Assembly: GCF_013373365.1 (NCBI RefSeq)
Contig: NZ_CP035925.1
Location: 3,534,001-3,598,000 of the forward strand
Direction of reading: 5' to 3'
Length of the DNA: 64,000 nt
Source of the DNA: Lentibacillus sp. CBA3610
GTDB taxonomy: Bacteria; Bacillota; Bacilli; Bacillales; Amphibacillaceae
Positions 61,741 through 64,000 of the stretch are shown piece after piece (the first letter of the stretch is position 1; each line of letters starts with the position of its first letter). Below the pieces are notes generated by a model that ran no database searches, had not been told where the DNA came from, and saw only the letters and a list, made by a program, of their open reading frames with translations. The translations under genes and the position numbers were made by a program.

Positions 61741-63675
61741 ATGCAATTAAGAGAAGATATTCGTAACATTGCAATTATCGCACACGTTGATCATGGCAAG
61801 ACAACACTTGTTGATCAGATGCTGAAATACTCGGGCACTTTTCGTGAAAATGAACAAGTGGATGAACGTGCTATGGACACGAACGATATTGAGCGTGAAC
61901 GCGGGATTACGATTTTATCCAAGAACACAGCAATTAAATATGAAGATACAACCATCAATATTCTTGATACCCCGGGCCATGCCGACTTTGGCGGCGAAGT
62001 GGAACGGATTATGAAAATGGTTGATGGTGTCTTGTTAGTTGTTGATGCTTATGAGGGTTGTATGCCGCAGACGCGTTTTGTTTTGAAGAAAGCATTGGAC
62101 CAAAAGCTGACACCGATTGTTGTTTTGAATAAAATAGATCGGCCGAATGCCCGTCCGAATGAAGTGATTGATGAGGTATTGGATTTGTTCATTGAACTTG
62201 GAGCGGATGATGAACAATTGGAATTCCCGGTCGTTTATGCATCTGCAATTAACGGGACATCAGGTGAAGAGCCGGATGAGCAGATGGAAACAATGGACCC
62301 TGTTTTTAAGCCAATTTTGAGTCATATTCCTGCACCAGATGATACACAGGAGGAGCCGCTGCAATTCCAGGTTACGCTGCTTGATTATAATGACTATGTA
62401 GGCCGGATTGGTGTCGGTCGTGTTGTCCGTGGCACCATCAGTGTCGGTCAGCAGGTTGTTGTATTGAAGAAAGACGGGACAGAAAAGCCATTTCGTATCA
62501 GTAAATTATTCGGATTCATTGGCTTAAAACGGATTGAAATCCAGGAGGCAAAAGCCGGAGATATTGTAGCGATAGCTGGTATGGATGATATCAATATCGG
62601 CGAAACAATCTGCTCACCGGAAAAACCCGAGGGCCTGCCATGGCTCCGTATTGATGAGCCGACGCTGGAGATGACATTTGTGACGAATAATAGCCCATTT
62701 GCCGGACGTGAGGGTAAATATATTACATCCAGGCAAATTGAGGAACGCTTGATGAAGCAGCTGGAAACAGATGTCAGTTTGCGTGTGAATCCAACTGAAA
62801 CACCGGATGCCTGGACCGTTTCAGGGCGCGGGGAACTCCATCTTTCCATTTTGATTGAAAACATGCGCCGTGAAGGGTTTGAGCTGCAATTGTCGAAACC
62901 CCAGGTCATTATTAAAGAAATTGATGGGGTTAAATGTGAACCGGTAGAGCATGTCCAGGTGGATGTACCAGAAGAATATACAGGTCCGGTGATGGAAACC
63001 TTGGGTGAACGAAAAGGCGAAATGCTTGATATGGTAAACCAGGGAAATGGACAGGTGCGTATTGAATTTAAAGTGCCATCCCGTGGGTTGATTGGTTATG
63101 CAACGGAATTTATGTCACTCACACGCGGTTATGGCATGCTGAACCATACGTTTGATAGCTATGAGCCGGTTGCGAAAGGCCAGGTTGGTGAACGTCGTGA
63201 GGGTGTACTTGTTGCCATGGAAAATGGTAAAACGTCGACTTACGGCATTATGCAACTGGAGGACCGCGGTGTGATATTTGTTGAACCAGGAACCGACGTT
63301 TATGCCGGTATGATTGTTGGGGAGCACAACCGTGAGAATGATTTGACGGTCAACATCACGAAAGAAAAACATTTAACCAATGTTCGCTCAGCAACAAAAG
63401 ACCAGACAGCAACTATCAGGAAAACACGTGATATGTCCCTTGAGGAAGCTATTCAATATTTAAATGATGATGAATACTGTGAAGTAACACCTGAAACAAT
63501 CCGCCTTCGCAAAAAGTTATTAAATCAAAATGACGTGAAAAAGCAGCAAAAAAATCGAAATCGGGGTAAAGTGAAACTTCATTCAGTGGGACGCTTTTCT
63601 CCGCTGATGAAAAGGAACAATAATCCGATAGATCCGGCGATGGCATTGGAAGCTGTTGCCGGTTTTTTGCTGTGA
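61741..63675 (+). CDS. typA: Ribosome-associated GTPase TypA/BipA, frameshifted C-terminus
   Basis: Translational GTPase used under stress and cold. Domains: G domain with AHVDHGKTTLVD (P-loop), ERERGITI, DTPGHADF and NKIDRPNA; then beta-barrel, EF-G-like III and V, and C-terminal domain, all normal to about residue 600. The usual end (LRKKLLN ... basic tail) would be read by adding one A to the A5 run at 63538-63542: it then reads KKAAKKSKSG and stops at 63567-63569. As written the frame shifts and adds about 36 residues that run through the gene's own terminator. Confidence 0.93.
   Translation: MQLREDIRNIAIIAHVDHGKTTLVDQMLKYSGTFRENEQVDERAMDTNDIERERGITILSKNTAIKYEDTTINILDTPGHADFGGEVERIMKMVDGVLLVVDAYEGCMPQTRFVLKKALDQKLTPIVVLNKIDRPNARPNEVIDEVLDLFIELGADDEQLEFPVVYASAINGTSGEEPDEQMETMDPVFKPILSHIPAPDDTQEEPLQFQVTLLDYNDYVGRIGVGRVVRGTISVGQQVVVLKKDGTEKPFRISKLFGFIGLKRIEIQEAKAGDIVAIAGMDDINIGETICSPEKPEGLPWLRIDEPTLEMTFVTNNSPFAGREGKYITSRQIEERLMKQLETDVSLRVNPTETPDAWTVSGRGELHLSILIENMRREGFELQLSKPQVIIKEIDGVKCEPVEHVQVDVPEEYTGPVMETLGERKGEMLDMVNQGNGQVRIEFKVPSRGLIGYATEFMSLTRGYGMLNHTFDSYEPVAKGQVGERREGVLVAMENGKTSTYGIMQLEDRGVIFVEPGTDVYAGMIVGEHNRENDLTVNITKEKHLTNVRSATKDQTATIRKTRDMSLEEAIQYLNDDEYCEVTPETIRLRKKLLNQNDVKKQQKNRNRGKVKLHSVGRFSPLMKRNNNPIDPAMALEAVAGFLL
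63634..63668 (+). terminator. typA terminator, inside the extended reading frame
   Basis: Eleven-pair stem CCGGCGATGGC / GCTGTTGCCGG (with G-U pairs), loop of seven, then TTTTTT. It lies at codons 632-643 of the extended frame, so the ancestral gene ended before it. Confidence 0.85.
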
Positions 63676-63683
63676 TTGGGTGG

Positions 63684-63745
63684 TAATCAGCAGAAAGCGG
63701 GAAATATCGTCAGAACAGGAAAATTATCAATCAGTATCGCTTTTG
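63684..63745. repeat. 20-bp spaced-word array F (same word as array A)
   Basis: Three units with ATC at 63686, 63706 and 63726, exactly 20 bp apart, in AATCAGCAGAAAGCGGGAA-like context. The word ATCAGCAGAA matches array A after ddl, 61 kb away in this window. Confidence 0.7.
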
Positions 63746-63778
63746 TTAAAATGAAACAAAACCGTTAACGGGGTGAAA

Positions 63779-63889
63779 ATGTTGACTGATTGCTATTCAT
63801 ACCGAACAGCCAATCAGATTGGGAGTATGTATGCTATGCCTATGCGGGTCTTAAACACTAAAGCTGACTATTCCGCTGTGAAGCATTAA
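63779..63889 (+). CDS. Possible 36-residue small protein
   Basis: ATG at 63779 follows GGGGTGA at three bases. The frame is MLTDCYSYRTANQIGSMYAM with a short continuation to TAA at 63887-63889. No recognised domain. It lies between typA and the next gene on the same strand. Support is only the ribosome site, so it may be chance. Confidence 0.3.
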   Translation: MLTDCYSYRTANQIGSMYAMPMRVLNTKADYSAVKH

Positions 63890-63907
63890 TTAAAGCAGGT
63901 GATGCAA

Positions 63908-64000
63908 TTGAGAAAGGTTCTAAAACGACTTGGCTTCTTATTAAAATTCCACAAATCAATACCGTTCATAGTGGATTTTTTTCGTTCACACGAGGTAAAG
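63908..64000 (+). CDS. Start of a gene running off the window (possibly DUF1232)
   Basis: 31 codons from TTG at 63908 (AGGTG six bases upstream): RKVLKRLGFLLKFHKSIPF then IVDFFRSHEVK. The pattern of basic helix, IPF and FFRSxEV resembles the opening of DUF1232 (YkvA-like) membrane proteins, but too little is visible for certainty. An ATG at 63902 is too close to the ribosome site. Confidence 0.4.
   Translation, partial: MRKVLKRLGFLLKFHKSIPFIVDFFRSHEVK

Overview
The window looks like chromosomal DNA from a low-to-mid G+C, Gram-positive, halotolerant member of the Bacillaceae, most like Virgibacillus, Lentibacillus or Oceanobacillus. This is inferred from gene content and protein similarity I can recognise by eye. 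The evidence is: Bacillus-type gene sets (ald-adeR, htrB-cssRS, yclNOPQ, hisZGDBHAFIC, typA, yteA), T-box leaders, GGAGG-type ribosome sites, sigma-A promoters, a four-gene ectoine/hydroxyectoine importer (ehuBCDA), and acidic secreted proteins.

Layout. 1-1.4 kb: start of trpE behind two tandem Trp T-boxes. 1.4-5.1 kb: ddl, a nitroreductase, a PTS EIIC-like membrane protein behind two Rex/FNR-like operators, and a guanine deaminase. 5.1-8.9 kb: a dead IS1182-type element that has itself been hit by a second, also dead, insertion sequence; both sets of ends and target duplications can be read. 9-22.7 kb: housekeeping and redox genes (fructosamine kinase, DUF2269, SRPBCC, VanY-like lipoprotein, pepT, sulfurtransferase, tag, ald-adeR, YkvI, HD hydrolase, fni, MBL hydrolase, DsbA-like). 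22.8-27.5 kb: a Fur-controlled siderophore importer whose two permease genes are pseudogenes while the ATPase and binding protein are intact. 27.7-36.3 kb: a PrsA/SurA-like lipoprotein and the complete nine-gene histidine operon on the minus strand. 36.5-41.6 kb: DUF915 hydrolase, murB, and ehuBCDA with a frameshifted ehuD. 42-49.5 kb: VOC dioxygenase, CwlK-like peptidase, PlsY paralogue, DUF456, pdxK, pncA, acetyltransferase, and proS behind a Pro T-box. 49.5-52.3 kb: accessory patch with mazEF, a RelE/ParE toxin with a frameshifted antitoxin, glutathione peroxidase and a duplicated scrap of proS. 52.5-64 kb: trhO, csp, methyltransferase, ElaA-like acetyltransferase, yteA, zinc ribbons, htrB-cssRS, typA and the first codons of a final gene.

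The most unusual feature is a set of six intergenic arrays in which a short word recurs at a fixed 20-21 bp step (two DNA turns). Each array has its own word, except that the arrays after ddl and after typA share one. The arrays have no common position relative to transcription, and I know of no described system that explains them. Two further intergenic hairpin repeat families each occur twice here.

Three otherwise healthy genes (ehuD, typA and a RelE-partner antitoxin) carry single-base frameshifts in homopolymer runs. These may be real, but sequencing error must be excluded first.
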